DNA of 64,000 nt from Gammaproteobacteria bacterium (GTDB lineage Bacteria; Pseudomonadota; Gammaproteobacteria; SZUA-140): the NCBI GenBank assembly GCA_016218365.1, contig JACREF010000005.1, forward strand, positions 64,130 to 128,129, in the 5' to 3' direction. The notes beneath the pieces were generated by a model that did not search any database, was not told the origin of the DNA, and saw nothing but the letters and a program-made list of their open reading frames with translations. Made by a program: the position numbers and the translations under genes. The first letter of the stretch is position 1. Every line of letters begins with the position of its first letter. Shown in pieces: positions 1 through 10,614 of this stretch.

Positions 1-893
1 AACGGTTGCAGCAGCGCAAACAGCGCCCCCGGCCGGTTGGGCGCTGCCAGCAGCAACGAGGTCTTGTCCTGACCGCTGGCGGCCGCCATCTTGCGTCCGA
101 TCACCAGGAAACGTGTGGTGTTGTCCGGCTCATCCTCAATATTGGATGCAATACGCTGCAGGCCATAGATCTCGGCGGCCATGTCGCCGGCAATCGCCGC
201 GCTGCCGGGCTGCTGTGCCGCCAGACGCGCCGCCTCACCGTTGCTGCTGACGGCAATCCGTTCAATACCCGGCAGATGGCTGTCGAGCCAGCCACGGCAT
301 TGCGCCAACGTCTGCTGGTGGGCATAGATGCGGGTCAGCGTACCACGCTGGGCTGATGTTGCCAGCAGATGATGATGGATGCGCAGCTCGATCTCGCTGC
401 AGATCAGCAACGGCGAACTCAGAAACATATCCAGCGTGTGATTGACGACCCCCTCGGTGGAGTTCTCGACCGGCACCACGCCATAGTGGGTGTTGCCGGA
501 TTCGACCTCGCGAAACACCTGATCGATGGTCGGCAGCGGCCGAGTCTGTGCCGCATGGCCGAAATGTTTCAGCGTCGCGGCATGGGTATAGGTACCCTCG
601 GGACCAAGATAGGCGACCTGCATCGGTTGCTGCAGGGCCAAACAGGCCGACATGATCTCGCGAAATACCTGAACCACTGCGTCATCGGACAACGGGCCGT
701 GATTGCGGCCCTTGACGGTGCGCAGCACCTCGGCCTCGCGTTCCGGACGATAGTATTCGGCGCTGTCGCTGATGACCTTGTTGTGCGCCACCTGCTGTGC
801 GCACTCGGCACGTTCAGTGATCAGCTGCTGCAGCTGGGCATCGATGGCGTCGATGCGGGCCCGGATGGCCTTCAGCTTGCCTTCGTCACTCAT
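1..893 (-). CDS. pheA: Chorismate mutase / prephenate dehydratase (P-protein), 3' end cut by window edge
   Basis: Bifunctional cytoplasmic enzyme of phenylalanine synthesis: chorismate to prephenate, then to phenylpyruvate. The minus-strand frame opens with ATG at 893 and is still open at base 1. About the first 90 residues form the AroQ-type mutase helix region (starts MSDEGKLKAIRARID), followed by the dehydratase domain beginning near VAYLGPEGTYTH and containing ENSTEGVV and the diagnostic NTTRFLVIG motif. The C-terminal ACT regulatory domain is only just entered (PNRPGALFALLQP). It starts 12 bp after the serA stop, so it is probably last in a gyrA/serC/serA/pheA run. Family assignment is secure; the missing C-terminus prevents any comment on feedback regulation. 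Confidence 0.96.
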   Translation of the reverse strand, partial: MSDEGKLKAIRARIDAIDAQLQQLITERAECAQQVAHNKVISDSAEYYRPEREAEVLRTVKGRNHGPLSDDAVVQVFREIMSACLALQQPMQVAYLGPEGTYTHAATLKHFGHAAQTRPLPTIDQVFREVESGNTHYGVVPVENSTEGVVNHTLDMFLSSPLLICSEIELRIHHHLLATSAQRGTLTRIYAHQQTLAQCRGWLDSHLPGIERIAVSSNGEAARLAAQQPGSAAIAGDMAAEIYGLQRIASNIEDEPDNTTRFLVIGRKMAAASGQDKTSLLLAAPNRPGALFALLQP

Positions 894-904
894 CACGCTC
901 CCCG

Positions 905-2074
905 TCAACCAAACACCAGCACATTGCTGACGCCTTCGATGGCACGGATCCTGGCCACCACATCGTCCGCCACCGTACCCTCGACATCGAGCAACGTATA
1001 GGCCAGATCGCCGCGCGACTTGTTCAGCAGCTCGACGATATTGAGCCTGGCCGCGGCCAGCACGGTTGAGAACTGGCCGACCATGTTCGGCACATTGGCA
1101 TTGACGATGCCGATGCGGCTGGCACCGGCCACCCGCGGCATCACGACCTCGGGGAAGTTGACCGAATTGACGACATTGCCGTGTTCGAGGAAATCACGCA
1201 CCTGGTCAGCGACCATCACCGCGCAGTTGTCCTCGGCCTCGTTGGTCGAGGCGCCAAGGTGCGGCAGCGTGATGACCCGTTCATGATTCTTCAGCAGGTT
1301 GCTGGTGAAATCGCTGACATAGCCATAGACCTTGCCGGCCTTGATCGCCGCGCATACCGCCTGATCATCGACGATGCCCTCACGGGCAAAATTGAGGATC
1401 ACCACGTTATCCTTCATGATGCGCAACCGGTCGGCATTGATCATATGGCGCGTCGCATCGACCAGCGGTACATGGAAGGTGACGTAATCGGCATTCGACA
1501 TCAGTTCGTCGATGCTCAGCGCCTGCCGCACACCGGATGACAGTTGCCAGGCATTGCGCACCGTGATCTGCGGGTCATAACCGATGACCTTCATGCCCAG
1601 CTGCAGCGCCGCATTGGCCACCTTGATACCGATCGCGCCCAGACCGACGACACCCAGTGTGCGCCCCGGCAGTTCGACGCCGACAAACTGGCTCTTGCCG
1701 GCCTCGGCCTTCTTGTGCACCTCGTCATCGGTGCCCTGCAACGAACGCGAATATTCCCAGGCCTGGCAGATGTTGCGGCTGGCGATCAGCATGCCGGCCA
1801 GCACCAGCTCCTTGACTGCATTGGCATTGGCGCCCGGCGCATTGAACACCGGGATGCCGCGGCGGCTCATCTCATCGACCGGGATGTTATTGACGCCGGC
1901 GCCGGCACGGCCGACCGCCTTCAGCGAGGCCGGGATCGCCATGCCGTGCATCTTGAACGAGCGCAGCAATATCGCGTCCGGGTTCGGCATCTCCGATGCA
2001 ATCTCATACTGACTGCGCGGCATCCGTTCGAGGCCGAGGGCCGAAATGCTGTTCAACGTCTGGATCTTGAACAT
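905..2074 (-). CDS. serA: D-3-phosphoglycerate dehydrogenase with C-terminal ACT domain
   Basis: Oxidises 3-phosphoglycerate to 3-phosphohydroxypyruvate with NAD, the first committed step of serine synthesis. The 389-residue protein has the Rossmann fingerprint GVVGLGAIG near residue 140, the catalytic NFAREGIVDD and the histidine motif LPHLGAST, and ends in an ACT domain (IGIVNANVPNMVGQ onward) of the type that senses serine. It lacks the extra intervening domain of long SerA forms. It lies between serC and pheA on the same strand, separated from serC by a MITE-like repeat, so the first two serine-pathway enzymes are adjacent. serB is not in the window. Confidence 0.97.
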   Translation of the reverse strand: MFKIQTLNSISALGLERMPRSQYEIASEMPNPDAILLRSFKMHGMAIPASLKAVGRAGAGVNNIPVDEMSRRGIPVFNAPGANANAVKELVLAGMLIASRNICQAWEYSRSLQGTDDEVHKKAEAGKSQFVGVELPGRTLGVVGLGAIGIKVANAALQLGMKVIGYDPQITVRNAWQLSSGVRQALSIDELMSNADYVTFHVPLVDATRHMINADRLRIMKDNVVILNFAREGIVDDQAVCAAIKAGKVYGYVSDFTSNLLKNHERVITLPHLGASTNEAEDNCAVMVADQVRDFLEHGNVVNSVNFPEVVMPRVAGASRIGIVNANVPNMVGQFSTVLAAARLNIVELLNKSRGDLAYTLLDVEGTVADDVVARIRAIEGVSNVLVFG

Positions 2075-2104
2075 GGTGTGTACTCCGCTGCTGTAGAGAC
2101 GGCT

Positions 2105-2239
2105 TAGGGAAGCTCTGATTAATTCGAGTTGTCGTCATGCCTGCGGAAGCGGGCATCCATAACGGCCTGTAATACCTGGACTCCCGCTTTCGCGGGCATG
2201 ACGGCCGTGGTATTTTTTGAATTAATCATAGGTTCCTTA
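2105..2239. repeat. MITE-like palindromic element between serC and serA
   Basis: The ends are near-identical inverted repeats of about 21 bp: 2105-2125 (TAGGGAAGCTCTGATTAATTC region) against the complement of 2219-2239, with about four mismatches. Inside are two opposed copies of a motif of the form CATGCCYGCGRAAGCGGG (2138-2156 and 2188-2204). The right end covers 2237-2239, which is the TAA stop of serC. No ORF is contained. Similar CATGCCCGC motifs recur at 48.0-48.2 kb. The transcript should fold into a long hairpin within the serC-serA mRNA. Confidence 0.75.
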
Positions 2240-3319
2240 GCCGTTGGTTTTCTCGAAATCCTTCATATAGGCCACCAGCGCATCGACGCCGGCCTCCGGC
2301 ATCGCATTGTAGATGCTGGCGCGCATGCCACCGACCGAGCGGTGTCCCTTCAACGTCACCAGACCGGCCTTCTTGGCACCGGACAGGAAGGCACCATCGA
2401 GCTCGGCATTGGCCAGCGTGAACGGCACGTTCATCCACGAGCGGCAGGACTTGTCGACCGGGTTGCTGTAGAAGCTCGAACCATCGATCGCCGCATACAA
2501 TTTGGCGGCCTTGCGCTGGTTGATCTCGGCCATCTTCTTCAGTCCGCCCTGCCCCTTCAGATATTCGAACACCAGCCCGGCCAGATACCAGGCATAGGTC
2601 GGTGGCGTGTTGTACATCGACTCGTTGTCGACGTGGATCTTGTAGTCGAACATCACCGGCATGTTCGGCAGCACCTGGCCGACCAGATCGTCACGCACGA
2701 TGACCACCGTCAACCCGGCCGGGCCAATGTTCTTCTGCGCGCCGGCGTAGATAACGCCGAACCGGCTGACATCGATCGGCCGTGACAGGATCGTCGATGA
2801 CAAATCGGCGACCAGCGGCACCGCGCCGGTGTCAGGGATAAACGGGAATTCGACACCGCCGATGGTCTCGTTCGGCGTGTAATGGACGTAGGCGGCCTGC
2901 GGATCGAGCTTCCAGTCCTGTTGCGCCGGCACGGTCTTGAAGCCACCGGCCTCAGACGAGGCAGCGACATTGACGGTGCAGAAGCGCTTGGCCTCCTCAA
3001 TCGCCTTCTTCGACCACATGCCGGTGTTGATGTAATCGGCGCGGGTCTTGCCACGCAACAGATTGATCGGCACCATCGCAAACTGCGCGCTGGCACCACC
3101 CTGCAGGAACAGCACCTTGTAATTGGCCGGGATCGCCATCAGCTCACGCAGGTCGGCCTCGGCCTGGGCGGCGATCGACATGAATTCCTTGTCACGATGG
3201 CTCATCTCCATCACTGACATGCCACTGCCCTGCCAGTCGAGCATCTGTTCAGCCGCCTTGAGGATCGCCGCCTCCGGCAACATCGCCGGTCCCGCACTGA
3301 AGTTGTATACACGTTTCAT
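2237..3319 (-). CDS. serC: Phosphoserine aminotransferase
   Basis: PLP-dependent transaminase converting 3-phosphohydroxypyruvate and glutamate to phosphoserine; it also acts on the pyridoxal-pathway analogue. The 360-residue protein begins MKRVYNFSAGPAMLP, the SerC N-terminal signature, and carries the PLP-lysine region YAGAQKNIGPAGLT. ATG 3319 is chosen because AGGGG lies about 7 bases upstream and the family starts there; a longer frame with a TTG start exists but adds only eight unconserved residues. It follows gyrA by 30 bp. Its TAA stop lies in the terminal inverted repeat of the neighbouring MITE-like element, yet the protein ends at the usual family length. Confidence 0.97.
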   Translation of the reverse strand: MKRVYNFSAGPAMLPEAAILKAAEQMLDWQGSGMSVMEMSHRDKEFMSIAAQAEADLRELMAIPANYKVLFLQGGASAQFAMVPINLLRGKTRADYINTGMWSKKAIEEAKRFCTVNVAASSEAGGFKTVPAQQDWKLDPQAAYVHYTPNETIGGVEFPFIPDTGAVPLVADLSSTILSRPIDVSRFGVIYAGAQKNIGPAGLTVVIVRDDLVGQVLPNMPVMFDYKIHVDNESMYNTPPTYAWYLAGLVFEYLKGQGGLKKMAEINQRKAAKLYAAIDGSSFYSNPVDKSCRSWMNVPFTLANAELDGAFLSGAKKAGLVTLKGHRSVGGMRASIYNAMPEAGVDALVAYMKDFEKTNG

Positions 3320-3349
3320 CGTTCTACCCCTGTCATAGTTCAAAAACCG

Positions 3350-5896
3350 TCATTCTTCGGCTGCGGATTCACCTTCACAGCGATCCAGCCCCGCCAATCG
3401 TTCATTATCCGCCATGCGGATCAGCCGCACACCCTGGGTGTTGCGCCCCTGCACCGAGATCTCGTCGACCCGGGTCCTGACCAGCGTACCGCTGTCGCTG
3501 ATCAACATGATCTCATCGTTGGCATGCACCAGCACCGCCCCGATCACCTTGCCGTTGCGTTCGGTGGTCTGGATCGAGATCACACCCTGGCCAGCACGGC
3601 CATGCAGCGGATATTCAGCGACCGGCGTGCGCTTGCCATAGCCAAACTCCGTCACCGTCAGCACATCGCCGTCCTCGGCGACCAGCGAGGCAATAACCTG
3701 CTGTCCTTCCTGCAGCTTGATGCCGTGTACACCACGCGCGCTGCGTCCCATCGGCCGTACCGTCTGCTCATGGAAGCGGATCGCCTTGCCGGCGCTGCTC
3801 ATCAACAGGATCTCGCGCGTGCCATCGGTGATGGTCACACCGATCAGCCGGTCGTCGTCGACCAGGTCGATGGCGATGATGCCACTGCTGCGTGGCCGCG
3901 AGAATTCACTGAGTGCGGTCTTTTTGACATAGCCGTCATGGGTGGCCATGAAGATGAACTTGTCGTCGGCATAGTCGCGCACCGGCAGCACGGCACTGAT
4001 GCGTTCGCCCTCCTCCAGCGACAGCAGGTTGACGATCGGCCGGCCGCGCGACTGGCGCGCCGCCTGCGGCAGTTCATAGACCTTCTTCCAGTACACCTTG
4101 CCACGGCTGGAGAAACACAGGATGGTGTCATGGGTGTTGGCGATGAACAGTTTGTCGATGAAATCCTCTTCCTTGACGGTGGCCGCCATCTTGCCACGCC
4201 CGCCGCGGCGCTGCGCCTGATAGACATCGAGCGCCTGGTATTTGACATAGCCGCTGTTCGACAGTGTGACGACGACATCTTCCTCGGTAATCAGGTCGGC
4301 GATAGTCAGATCATGTTGCAATGACAGGATCTCGGTACGGCGCGCATCCCCGAACTGTTCGCGGATCTGTGCCAGCTCATCACGGATCACCTGACGCAGC
4401 CGGTCCGGATTGGACAGGATCTCCAGCAGTTCACCGATCGTCACCAGCACCTCGCGGTATTCGGTGACGATCTTGTCCTGCTCCAGGCCGGTCAGGCGGT
4501 GCAGCCGCAGGTCGAGGATCGCCTGGGCCTGAACCTCGGACAAACGATACGCCTGCTGTTCAACCAGGCCGAAGCCGCTGTCCAGCCATTGTGGCCGCGT
4601 CGCGCTGGCATCACTGCGCGCCAGCATCTCGGTGACGATGCCGGGCGGCCAGGTCTGCGCCGTCAAGGCGGCCTTGGCCTCGGCCGAGGTCTTCGCCGCC
4701 TTGATCAACGCGATGATCGGATCGATGTTGACCAGCGCCACGGCCAGGCCTTCCAATACATGGCCCCGGTCGCGGGCCTTGGCCAGTTCAAAGATCGAAC
4801 GCCGGGTCACGACCTCGCGGCGGTGCTGGATGAAATATTCCAGCATCTGTTTCAGGTTCAGCAACCGCGGCTGGCCGTCGACCAGCGCCACCATGTTGAT
4901 GCCGAAGACATTCTGCAGCTGGGTGTGCTGATACAGATTGTTCAGCACCACATCGGCCATCTCGCCGCGCCGCAGTTCGATGACCATCCGCATGCCGTCC
5001 TTGTCGGACTCATCACGCAGCTCGGTGATACCCTCGATGCGCTTGTCGCGCACCAGTTGGGCGATCTTCTCCAGCAGCAGCGCCTTGTTGACCTGATACG
5101 GCAGCTCATGAACGATGATGCGCTGGCGACCGGTCTTGTCGTTGGTCTCGATCGCGGTACGCGCCCGGACATGGATGCGGCCCCGACCGGTGGCATAGGC
5201 CTCCTGGATGCCGCGGGTGCCATTGATGATGGCGGCGGTCGGGAAATCCGGCCCCGGCACGATCTCGATCAGCTCGGCGATGCTGATCTCCGGAGTATCG
5301 ATGACGGCCAGACAGGCATCAACGATCTCGCGCAGGTTATGGGGCGGGATGTTGGTCGCAAGTCCGACGGCGATACCGGCCGAGCCGTTGACCAGCAGGT
5401 TCGGCACCCGCGTCGGCATGACCACCGGTTCCTGCTCGGTTTCATCGTAATTAAAGGAAAAATCGACGGTCTGCTTATCAAGGTCGGCCAGCAGCTCATG
5501 GGCGATGCGCGACATCCGCACCTCGGTATACCGCATCGCGGCCGGGGCATCGCCGTCGATCGAACCGAAGTTACCCTGGCCATCGACCAGCATATAGCGC
5601 AGCGAGAACGGCTGGGCCATGCGGACGATGGTGTCATAGACCGCCGAGTCGCCGTGCGGGTGGTATTTACCGATGACATCCCCGACGATACGCGCCGATT
5701 TCTTGTAGGGCTTGTTCCAGTCATTGCCCAGGCCATGCATGGCAAACAGCACGCGCCGGTGCACCGGCTTGAGGCCATCGCGGACATCGGGCAACGCCCG
5801 GCCGACGATGACACTCATCGCGTACTCCATATACGACTGCTTCATCTCGTCAACGATGTTGGTGGAGATGATTTCCTTCGCGACTGTTTCTGTCAT
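3350..5896 (-). CDS. gyrA: DNA gyrase subunit A
   Basis: Breakage-reunion subunit of the GyrA2B2 type II topoisomerase that introduces negative supercoils. The 848-residue protein has the N-terminal winged-helix/tower region and the catalytic tyrosine in [10 protein letters not shown]. The quinolone-determining segment [11 protein letters not shown] carries Ser84 and Asp88 (Ser83 and Asp87 in E. coli numbering), so it is wild type at the two main resistance positions. The beta-pinwheel C-terminal domain contains the GyrA-box-like QRRGGRGK. The start has only AGG close upstream. The 207-bp gap upstream contains TTGATA and TAATGT boxes that could form a promoter, but this is weak. Confidence 0.98.
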   Translation of the reverse strand: MTETVAKEIISTNIVDEMKQSYMEYAMSVIVGRALPDVRDGLKPVHRRVLFAMHGLGNDWNKPYKKSARIVGDVIGKYHPHGDSAVYDTIVRMAQPFSLRYMLVDGQGNFGSIDGDAPAAMRYTEVRMSRIAHELLADLDKQTVDFSFNYDETEQEPVVMPTRVPNLLVNGSAGIAVGLATNIPPHNLREIVDACLAVIDTPEISIAELIEIVPGPDFPTAAIINGTRGIQEAYATGRGRIHVRARTAIETNDKTGRQRIIVHELPYQVNKALLLEKIAQLVRDKRIEGITELRDESDKDGMRMVIELRRGEMADVVLNNLYQHTQLQNVFGINMVALVDGQPRLLNLKQMLEYFIQHRREVVTRRSIFELAKARDRGHVLEGLAVALVNIDPIIALIKAAKTSAEAKAALTAQTWPPGIVTEMLARSDASATRPQWLDSGFGLVEQQAYRLSEVQAQAILDLRLHRLTGLEQDKIVTEYREVLVTIGELLEILSNPDRLRQVIRDELAQIREQFGDARRTEILSLQHDLTIADLITEEDVVVTLSNSGYVKYQALDVYQAQRRGGRGKMAATVKEEDFIDKLFIANTHDTILCFSSRGKVYWKKVYELPQAARQSRGRPIVNLLSLEEGERISAVLPVRDYADDKFIFMATHDGYVKKTALSEFSRPRSSGIIAIDLVDDDRLIGVTITDGTREILLMSSAGKAIRFHEQTVRPMGRSARGVHGIKLQEGQQVIASLVAEDGDVLTVTEFGYGKRTPVAEYPLHGRAGQGVISIQTTERNGKVIGAVLVHANDEIMLISDSGTLVRTRVDEISVQGRNTQGVRLIRMADNERLAGLDRCEGESAAEE

Positions 5897-6070
5897 CCTG
5901 GGCGTGCGATTCTGGTAATTAGTACATTAAAAAACAGGCTGTTACTATCAACCTGGACAAGCGCAGGATGATAGCATAAAGGCCGCGATACGACACTATT
6001 ATTTAGGTAATCCCGACGGTCGTCCCGGAGCAGGTGAACACCGCTTGCAACTGCCGGGTCTGAACGCCAA

Positions 6071-6092
6071 GAAAGGCCAGGGATGGCCTTTT
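6071..6092 (-). terminator. Hairpin after mtnA
   Basis: An 8-bp perfect stem AAAGGCCA/TGGCCTTT (6072-6079 with 6084-6091) and a 4-base loop lies just past the mtnA stop. The following T-run is short, so termination strength is uncertain. Confidence 0.5.
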
Positions 6093-6103
6093 CAACCATC
6101 CTG

Positions 6104-7156
6104 TTAGCGCCCGCCCATCAGGGAGGCCATCTTGCCGGCATCGGGACGCAACACCACACCCTTTTCAGTGACGATGGCATCGACCAGTGCCGCCGGCGTC
6201 ACATCAAACACCGGATTCCACGCCCCGACGCCGTCAGCCGCCACCCGTTGCCCAGCCAGCGACAGCACCTCGTCCTCACCACGGCGTTCGATCGGGATCG
6301 CATCGCCATGGGCCACCGTCATGTCGATCGTCGACGTCGGCGCCACGACCATGACCTTGACGCCGTGGTGACGGGCGGCGATCGCCGCATGATAGGTGCC
6401 GATCTTGTTGGCGACATCACCGTTGGCGGCGATGCGGTCCGAACCGACGATCAGCCACTTCACATCCCCCTGTTTCATCAGATGGGCCCCGGCCCCCTCA
6501 CAGACCAGCGCTACCGGTATCCCGTCGCGATGCAGCTCCCACGCCGTCAGCCGCGCCCCCTGCAGCCAGGGCCGGGTCTCGTCGGCATAGACCTGGCGGA
6601 TCCGCCCGGCCTGGAAACCGGAACGGATGACACCCAGCGCGGTCCCGTAGCCACCGGTGGCCAGCGCCCCGGCATTGCAGTGGGTCATGACCGCGCAGGG
6701 ACTGTCGATCAGCGCCGCTCCCAGCTCCCCCATGGTGTAATTGGCCGCGATATCCTCGTCATGGATACGCTGGGCCTCGGCCAGCAACGGCGGGTATGGA
6801 TCACCGGCCGTGATCAACTCAACGGCGCGGCGCATCCGTGCCAGCGCCCAGAACAGGTTGACGGCCGTCGGCCGGGAGGCCGCCAGTGTGGTCAGATCCT
6901 GTTCAATGGCGGCACGCCAGCCGGTCCCGACCTGCTGATAACGTGCCCGCGCCGCCAGCACGACGCCGAACGCCGCGGCGATACCGATGGCCGGCGCACC
7001 GCGCACCACCATATCGGTGATCGCCTGGGCCACGGCGCCGGCATCACGGTAGCTGTGCTCGTGATACTGGCGCGGCAGCAGCCGCTGATCCACCATGACC
7101 AGCGCCCCATCGTCCCAGCGCACCGGCCGTATCGAATCCAGACGTTTCAAAGCCAT
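6104..7156 (-). CDS. mtnA: S-methyl-5-thioribose-1-phosphate isomerase
   Basis: Methionine salvage enzyme converting methylthioribose-1-phosphate to methylthioribulose-1-phosphate; it belongs to the eIF2B-like fold family. The 350-residue protein shows [16 protein letters not shown], the catalytic-cysteine segment [19 protein letters not shown] and the aspartate segment [22 protein letters not shown] 7156 is preferred because AGGGTGG precedes it at normal spacing; frames extend upstream without conservation. Gene order beside gyrA and near mtaD matches a salvage arrangement in which MtaD deaminates methylthioadenosine. Other salvage genes (mtnP, mtnB/C/D) are not in the window. Confidence 0.95.
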   Translation of the reverse strand: MALKRLDSIRPVRWDDGALVMVDQRLLPRQYHEHSYRDAGAVAQAITDMVVRGAPAIGIAAAFGVVLAARARYQQVGTGWRAAIEQDLTTLAASRPTAVNLFWALARMRRAVELITAGDPYPPLLAEAQRIHDEDIAANYTMGELGAALIDSPCAVMTHCNAGALATGGYGTALGVIRSGFQAGRIRQVYADETRPWLQGARLTAWELHRDGIPVALVCEGAGAHLMKQGDVKWLIVGSDRIAANGDVANKIGTYHAAIAARHHGVKVMVVAPTSTIDMTVAHGDAIPIERRGEDEVLSLAGQRVAADGVGAWNPVFDVTPAALVDAIVTEKGVVLRPDAGKMASLMGGR

Positions 7157-7266
7157 ATCATCCACCCTGTTGTTTATCGTCATTCTCGCGTTATATGCAC
7201 CGCGTGGCCGCAACCCGCCACGGTCTGGCAATAAAGTCCGCATGGGACCCTGCCGATAGAACGGCC

Positions 7267-7767
7267 ATGCACACCCGTTTTCTGACACCACTGACACTGC
7301 TGCTGGCATCCATGCTCGCCACCGCGCCGCTGTATGCCGATCACAAGGTCAGTCCGGAGCTTGCCGCACTGGAAACACTGGGCAATCAGCCGCGGCATGC
7401 GTTTGGACGCGGATTCAACTTCCTGACACTGGGACCGGTCTATTTCGGCCACAACGAATCCCGCCTCGATCCACATGCCCAGGACACGCTGCGCGACATC
7501 GCTGACTACCTGGTCGCGCATGATAACACGATCGAACGGATCATCATTCATGGCCATGCCAGTTCACTGGCCGGTGAGGACTACAACCTGAAACTGTCAG
7601 ACAGCCGCGCCTACCGGGTCCGCGACTATCTGCTCCGTCAGGGCGTCGAACCGCAACGCCTCCAGGTCGCAGGCTTTGGCGAAATCATGCCGGTCGATGA
7701 AAACTGGACCCGGGCCGGCCGCTCCCGCAACCGGCGTGTCGAGATCTATGTGATCCGCATGCCCTGA
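7267..7767 (+). CDS. Small OmpA-family (peptidoglycan-binding) envelope protein
   Basis: A 166-residue exported protein. It has a signal peptide ([17 protein letters not shown], cleavage near LYADHK) and an OmpA-like C-terminal domain: [24 protein letters not shown], the [28 protein letters not shown] helix region and the NRRVEIYV end. This fold binds diaminopimelate of peptidoglycan, so the protein probably tethers the outer membrane or periplasm to the wall. There is no lipobox cysteine and no beta-barrel, so it is neither Pal nor full OmpA. It is divergent from mtnA and followed by a hairpin, so it is probably monocistronic. The specific role is unknown. Confidence 0.85.
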   Translation: MHTRFLTPLTLLLASMLATAPLYADHKVSPELAALETLGNQPRHAFGRGFNFLTLGPVYFGHNESRLDPHAQDTLRDIADYLVAHDNTIERIIIHGHASSLAGEDYNLKLSDSRAYRVRDYLLRQGVEPQRLQVAGFGEIMPVDENWTRAGRSRNRRVEIYVIRMP

Positions 7768-7773
7768 GCATCC

Positions 7774-7794
7774 CCTGGCATCCTCGATGCCAGG
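7774..7794 (+). terminator. Hairpin after the OmpA-like gene
   Basis: A perfect 9-bp stem CCTGGCATC/GATGCCAGG with a 3-base loop lies 6 bp past the stop. Only a weak T-rich stretch follows (CTACACTTTC), so it is a possible but not classical intrinsic terminator. Confidence 0.55.
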
Positions 7795-7817
7795 CTACAC
7801 TTTCAGTCAATTCCCGC

Positions 7818-7823
7818 TATACT
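7818..7823 (+). promoter_or_regulatory. Possible -10 box for the mtaD-hpnE operon
   Basis: TATACT lies 43 bp before the mtaD start and after the preceding hairpin, the only short gap where a promoter for the seven-gene operon would fit. The -35 position (CTACAC) is poor. Confidence 0.4.
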
Positions 7824-7865
7824 CGCGGAAACAACTCCGCGACCCCTCTTTACCGATGCAGACCG

Positions 7866-9209
7866 ATGCAACAGATAGACACACTGCTTGATGCCCGCTG
7901 GATCATCCCGGTGGAGCCCGCCGGCGCCGTCCTTGAACACCACAGCCTGGCGCTCCATGACGGGCAGATCCTCGACCTGTTGCCAAGCGAGCAGGCGCGG
8001 CAGCGCTACCAGCCCCGCGAGCATCATCAATTCCCCTCCCACGCGCTGATCCCGGGGCTGATCAACACCCATACCCATGCCGCGATGACGCTGTTCCGCG
8101 GACTGGCCGATGATCTGCCGCTGATGACCTGGCTCAATGACCATATCTGGCCGGCGGAAGGGGCCTGGGTCAACCCCGAATTCGTCCACGATGGCAGCGA
8201 ACTGGCGATCGCCGAGATGCTGCGCGGCGGCACCACCTGTTTCAGTGACATGTATTTCTTCCCCGATATCACGGCCCGCGCCGCGGCCAGCAGCGGTATC
8301 CGTGCCACGATCGGCCTGATCATGATCGACTTCCCGACCGCCTGGGCGGCCCACCCGGATGAATATCTGGACAAGGGACTGAAGCTGCATGACAGCTACC
8401 GCCATCACCCGCTGATCCGCACCGCCTTTGCCCCGCATGCCCCGTATACGGTATCCGATGCCCCGCTGTCGCGGATCCAGACCCTGGCCGAGGAACTCGA
8501 CATCCCGATCCATATCCACGTCCATGAAACCGCCAGCGAGATCGAGCAATCACTGCAGGCCCATCACCAGCGGCCGCTGGCGCGGCTGCAACAGCTCGGT
8601 CTGCTGTCACCGCGGCTGCTGGCGGTACACATGACACAACTGACTCACGAGGAGATCAGCCAGCTGGCCGTCAGCGGCAGCCATGTCATCCATTGCCCGG
8701 AATCGAACCTGAAACTGGCCAGCGGCTTCTGTCCGGTCCATGCGCTGGACCAGGCCGGCGTCAATGTCGCGCTCGGCACCGACGGTGCCGCCAGCAATAA
8801 CGATCTGGACATGTTCAGCGAGATGCGAACCTGCGCGCTGCTGGCCAAGGCCGTGGCCGGCGATGCCAGCGCGGTGTCGGCCGAGACCGCGCTGCGCATG
8901 GCGACCTTGAATGGCGCCCGCGCCCTGGGCATCGACGATATCACCGGTTCGCTGCGCCCGGGCAAGGCGGCCGATGTCGTCGCCGTCGATCTGGGCGACA
9001 TCGAGACCCAGCCGCTGTACCACCCGATCTCGCAGCTGGTGTATGCAACCGGGCGTGACAAGGTCAGCGATGTCTGGGTCGCCGGGGTGCAGCTGCTGGC
9101 TGGACGCCAGCTAACCCGGCTGGACAGTCAACAGCTGCGCCAGCGTGCCGAACTGTGGCGTGCCCGCATCGCCGCCAGCGATGAAAACCACCAGCACCAC
9201 CAGCCATGA
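7866..9209 (+). CDS. mtaD: 5-methylthioadenosine / S-adenosylhomocysteine deaminase
   Basis: Zinc amidohydrolase that deaminates methylthioadenosine (to methylthioinosine) and/or adenosylhomocysteine. The 447-residue protein has the metal motif [16 protein letters not shown], the [11 protein letters not shown] segment, the catalytic LAVHMTQLT histidine region, and [18 protein letters not shown] near the C-terminus, all typical of the MtaD/TrzA-ATZ family. Together with the nearby mtnA it indicates methylthioadenosine recycling through the deaminase route known in pseudomonads. It is the first gene of a tight operon; its stop overlaps the ubiG start by 4 bp. Confidence 0.94.
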   Translation: MQQIDTLLDARWIIPVEPAGAVLEHHSLALHDGQILDLLPSEQARQRYQPREHHQFPSHALIPGLINTHTHAAMTLFRGLADDLPLMTWLNDHIWPAEGAWVNPEFVHDGSELAIAEMLRGGTTCFSDMYFFPDITARAAASSGIRATIGLIMIDFPTAWAAHPDEYLDKGLKLHDSYRHHPLIRTAFAPHAPYTVSDAPLSRIQTLAEELDIPIHIHVHETASEIEQSLQAHHQRPLARLQQLGLLSPRLLAVHMTQLTHEEISQLAVSGSHVIHCPESNLKLASGFCPVHALDQAGVNVALGTDGAASNNDLDMFSEMRTCALLAKAVAGDASAVSAETALRMATLNGARALGIDDITGSLRPGKAADVVAVDLGDIETQPLYHPISQLVYATGRDKVSDVWVAGVQLLAGRQLTRLDSQQLRQRAELWRARIAASDENHQHHQP

Positions 9210-9925
9210 CCACTGCATCCGGGACCAATGTCGATGCGGCCGAGGTCGCCAAGTTCAATGCCATCGCCAGCCGGTGGTGGGATCGAGACGGCGAATTCAA
9301 GCCGCTGCATGATATCAACCCGTTGCGTGTGGACTACATCGAGGCCCGCAGCAACGGCCTGCACGGCAAACAGGTGGTCGATATCGGCTGCGGTGGCGGC
9401 ATCCTGTCCGAGGCCATGGCCGCCCGTGGTGGACAGGTCACCGGCATCGACATGGCCGAGGCTGCGCTGCAGGTCGCGCGTCTGCATCTGCATGCCAGCG
9501 GTCTGCAGGTGAACTACCAGTTGATGGCCGCCGAACAACTGGCCACGCAACAACCCGGCCAGTTCGATGTCGTGACCTGTATGGAGCTGCTGGAACATGT
9601 GCCGGACCCTGCGGCCCTGGTCGCGGCCTGCGCCCGGTTGGTCAAACCCGGTGGACAGGTGTTTCTATCAACGCTCAACCGTACCGCCAAGGCCTATCTG
9701 TTGGCAGTGATCGGCGCCGAATATCTGCTGCGGATGCTGCCGCGCGGCACCCATGATTATCAGAAATTCATCCGCCCGTCGGAGCTGGGTCACTGGCTGC
9801 GCGACAGCGCGCTGGAGCTGCGCGATATCCGCGGCATCAGTTACAATCCATTGTCCCGACGTTATGCACTTGGACGCGACATCGACGTCAATTATCTCGT
9901 CCACGCCACACGCCCCGGGGCATGA
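9206..9925 (+). CDS. ubiG: Ubiquinone O-methyltransferase UbiG
   Basis: SAM-dependent enzyme carrying out both O-methylations of ubiquinone synthesis at the inner face of the membrane. The 239-residue protein starts with the UbiG-type [30 protein letters not shown], followed by SAM motif [14 protein letters not shown] and [13 protein letters not shown]. It overlaps mtaD by 4 bp and the following phosphatase by 4 bp, implying translational coupling. MtaD can clear adenosylhomocysteine, the by-product of UbiG, which is a plausible functional link. Confidence 0.96.
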   Translation: MTTASGTNVDAAEVAKFNAIASRWWDRDGEFKPLHDINPLRVDYIEARSNGLHGKQVVDIGCGGGILSEAMAARGGQVTGIDMAEAALQVARLHLHASGLQVNYQLMAAEQLATQQPGQFDVVTCMELLEHVPDPAALVAACARLVKPGGQVFLSTLNRTAKAYLLAVIGAEYLLRMLPRGTHDYQKFIRPSELGHWLRDSALELRDIRGISYNPLSRRYALGRDIDVNYLVHATRPGA

Positions 9926-10614
9926 CGATGCCCGGTCTGCGCGCTGCACTGTTCGATCTCGATGGCACACTGGCCGACACGGCGCCGGATCTGGCCTATG
10001 CGCTGAACTGCGTCATCGAGGAACAGGGCAAGGACCCGCTGCCCTATGCCACGATACGCCCGCATGTCTCACACGGCGCCAGCGCACTGATCCGGCTCGG
10101 CTTCCCGGAATTGCTCGCCAGCTCCGGCGAATTTGATCAGTGCCGACAGCGGCTGCTCGCCGTCTATCGCGACAACATCGCGCTGCACACCCGGCTGTTT
10201 GCCGGCATGGATCTGCTGCTGGACTGGCTGGATGGCCAGGGCCTCAAATGGGGCGTGGTCACCAACAAACCGGCCTGGCTGACGCAGCCGCTGATGGAAC
10301 AGCTTGGCCTCGCGACACGTGCCGCCTGCATCGTCAGCGGTGATACCACCGCGCTGCGCAAACCGGACCCGCAGCCGATGTTTCATGCCTGCCAGCTGAT
10401 GGGGTTGGCGGCAGCTGATTGTCTGTTCATCGGCGATGCCGAACGTGACATCGAGGCCGGCCGCCGCGCCGGCATGAAGACGCTGGTGGCGCTGTTCGGC
10501 TATCTGGGCAATAACGACCACCCGGAGCAATGGCAGGCCGATGACATGGTGGAACAGCCGCAGCAGATCATTGACTGGATCGTCGGCTATAACCAGCAAC
10601 GGCGTCGCAGCTGA
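9922..10614 (+). CDS. HAD phosphatase, Gph/MupP type
   Basis: A 230-residue HAD-superfamily phosphatase. The nucleophile motif is [10 protein letters not shown], motif II VVTNK, the motif III lysine lies in [10 protein letters not shown] and the acidic motif in [12 protein letters not shown]. By sequence it could be phosphoglycolate phosphatase (Gph). By position directly after ubiG it matches MupP, the N-acetylmuramate-6-phosphate phosphatase of the Pseudomonas peptidoglycan recycling shunt. The partner genes amgK/murU/anmK are not in the window, so the substrate is undecided. It shares one base with the rmuC start (TGATG). Confidence 0.88.
   Translation: MTMPGLRAALFDLDGTLADTAPDLAYALNCVIEEQGKDPLPYATIRPHVSHGASALIRLGFPELLASSGEFDQCRQRLLAVYRDNIALHTRLFAGMDLLLDWLDGQGLKWGVVTNKPAWLTQPLMEQLGLATRAACIVSGDTTALRKPDPQPMFHACQLMGLAAADCLFIGDAERDIEAGRRAGMKTLVALFGYLGNNDHPEQWQADDMVEQPQQIIDWIVGYNQQRRRS

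Noticed and set aside
5700-5800. Quinolone resistance change in gyrA
   Set aside because: The key serine and aspartate in HGDSAVYD are wild type.
7157-7266. SAM or methionine-type riboswitch before mtnA
   Set aside because: The divergent gap is only 110 bp and shows no recognisable SAM-riboswitch core or terminator.
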